Shown here: positions 63,190 through 64,000 of the stretch, piece after piece | How positions within the stretch are numbered: position 1 is the stretch's first letter | Layout: each line of letters starts with the position of its first letter | Assembly: GCF_000379625.1 (NCBI RefSeq) | Contig: NZ_KB903248.1 | Coordinates: 62,001 to 126,000 of the forward strand | From: Actinomycetospora chiangmaiensis DSM 45062 | Lineage (GTDB): Bacteria; Actinomycetota; Actinomycetes; Mycobacteriales; Pseudonocardiaceae | Reading direction: 5' to 3' | Length of the DNA: 64,000 nucleotides | The notes under the pieces: generated by a model | The model's database searches: none | What the model saw: the letters and a program-made list of their open reading frames with translations, nothing else | What the model was told of the DNA's origin: nothing | Made by a program: the position numbers and the translations under genes

Positions 63190-63990
63190 TCACCATCGGG
63201 CCACCGCCGGGGTGCCCCGGCGCCGGAAGTGGCCGACGTTGAGGCACTCGGTCGGACCGATCCGCGTGCGCGCCGTGAGCGGGGCGTGCACGTGCCCGTA
63301 GAGGGCGAGCCGGGGGCGGGTGGCCCGGATCTGCTCGAGGAGGGCGGGCGAGGTCAGCTCGTGCGTCCGCGCCACCACGTCGTAGGCCAGCTCGGCGACC
63401 GCGGGCGGGGCGTGGCTGCACAGTACGTCGACCGGGCCGAGCGCCTCGACCGCCGCGGTGAACTCGGCCGCCCCGCGCATGTAGGAACGGAACGCGCCCG
63501 CCCGGGGCTCCACCCCCGCGGGCAGCGGCACCCCGCCGACGAACCCGACGCGGGTGTCGCCGATCTCGACCACCTCGCCGTCGACGGCCCGCACGTTGGG
63601 GTGGGCGGCGAGGAACTCCGGCCACATCGCGGGCACGTCGACGTTCCCGGGCATCAGCCACACCGGGACCCCGACGGCGCCGAGCGCGGCGAACATGCGC
63701 CCGTACTGCCGGTGCACGGCCTCGTCGACCCGGGCGCGCGGGTCCGCCACGTCGGCCCACAGCCGCTTCGTGAACTCCCGCAGCGCCCCCGGCCCGCCCT
63801 GCGAGCGCAGGCGGGCGAACTCGACGGTGGCCGCCGGGCCCAGGATGTCGGCGAGGATGCCGTTGGTGGGCTCGTCGTAGTCGACGAAGTCGATGAGGTC
63901 TCCCAGCACGACGAGGACCTCGGCCCCCTCGGCCGCCCGGGCCAGGTCCTCGCTGTTGCCGTGGACGTCCGAGACGACGTGCACCCTCAT
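63190..63990 (-). CDS. Calcineurin-like metallophosphoesterase
   Basis: A 266-residue two-metal phosphoesterase. MRVHVVSDVHGN supplies the first Asp and His (Asp8, His10), VVLGDLIDF the second Asp, WLMPGNVDVPAMW the GNxD/GNHE-type block, VLCSHAPP the next His and LALYGHVHAPL the final GHxH. The segment between about 50 and 100 (VEFARLRSQGGPGALREFTKRLWADVADPRARVDEAVHRQYGRMFAAL) is a helical insert. Substrate (nucleotide, phosphodiester or protein phosphate) is not predictable. ATG 63990 is ten bases from the window edge, so the upstream region cannot be judged. Confidence 0.9.
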   Translation of the reverse strand: MRVHVVSDVHGNSEDLARAAEGAEVLVVLGDLIDFVDYDEPTNGILADILGPAATVEFARLRSQGGPGALREFTKRLWADVADPRARVDEAVHRQYGRMFAALGAVGVPVWLMPGNVDVPAMWPEFLAAHPNVRAVDGEVVEIGDTRVGFVGGVPLPAGVEPRAGAFRSYMRGAAEFTAAVEALGPVDVLCSHAPPAVAELAYDVVARTHELTSPALLEQIRATRPRLALYGHVHAPLTARTRIGPTECLNVGHFRRRGTPAVARW

Positions 63991-64000
63991 GCGCGGGCCG

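Overview
The window is about 64 kb of very GC-rich DNA with dense, mostly overlapping genes. Gene content and order point to an actinobacterium, most likely a member of the Pseudonocardiales (inference). Support includes a Wag31-type DivIVA, an actinobacterial SepF, a MurE with the meso-diaminopimelate signature DNPR, a PknL/Rv2175c pair, a DUF3040 protein next to mraZ, and a gene order from 42 kb onward that closely follows the Mycobacterium tuberculosis block from Rv2169c to Rv2185c (recalled from general knowledge, not searched).

Layout. 1-3.3 kb: the start of a class II aldolase-like gene on the minus strand, then a plus-strand operon of two near-duplicate luciferase-like monooxygenases and a crotonase. 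3.4-17.5 kb (minus): dnaE, dapA, mdh, a type II NADH dehydrogenase, an unknown single-span protein, rluD, lspA, a K+/H+ antiporter, a methyltransferase and a large P/Q/G-rich membrane protein. 17.6-41.8 kb (minus): the division and cell wall (dcw) cluster, transcribed mraZ, rsmH, ftsL-like, ftsI, a tetR-type gene, murE, murF, mraY, murD, ftsW, murG, murC, ftsQ, two secreted paralogous proteins, ftsZ, pgeF, yggS, sepF, divIVA. Most wall-synthesis genes overlap by 1-8 bp, so they are probably translationally coupled. 42-47 kb: DUF3040, a methyltransferase, an orphan ParA-like ATPase, and a small HEPN/DUF6504 pair behind a perfect LexA (SOS) box. 45.7-64 kb: GNAT, LppM, MTHFR, polyprenyl diphosphate synthase, crtI, crtB and a DCC thiol protein (a compact lycopene-type carotenoid operon), then Rv2175c/pknL, aroG, a D-2-hydroxyacid dehydrogenase, a Ddn-like protein, an Rv2179c-type 3'-5' exoribonuclease, a PlsC acyltransferase, an esterase, a ROK sugar kinase, an ArsA-like ATPase, an SRPBCC protein and a metallophosphoesterase.

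How the genes work together. MurC to MurG and MraY build lipid II, FtsW/FtsI polymerise septal peptidoglycan, FtsQ and the FtsL-like protein link them to the FtsZ ring, SepF anchors FtsZ, and DivIVA organises poles and septum. DapA feeds diaminopimelate to MurE. IdsA makes the long-chain isoprenoid diphosphate used by CrtB and CrtI.

The most interesting regulatory signals are: a four-repeat MraZ operator laid over the mraZ promoter, with further GTGGGG arrays upstream on the other strand; two hairpins between mraZ and rsmH; a 20-bp perfect SOS palindrome at the predicted start of the DUF6504-HEPN transcript; a 12-bp GNRA-capped hairpin at the dapA start; several promoters whose -10 element sits exactly 6 nt before the start codon (leaderless transcripts); and two genes whose only reasonable start is CTG overlapping the upstream stop codon. 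No rRNA, tRNA, CRISPR array, insertion sequence or prophage was seen.
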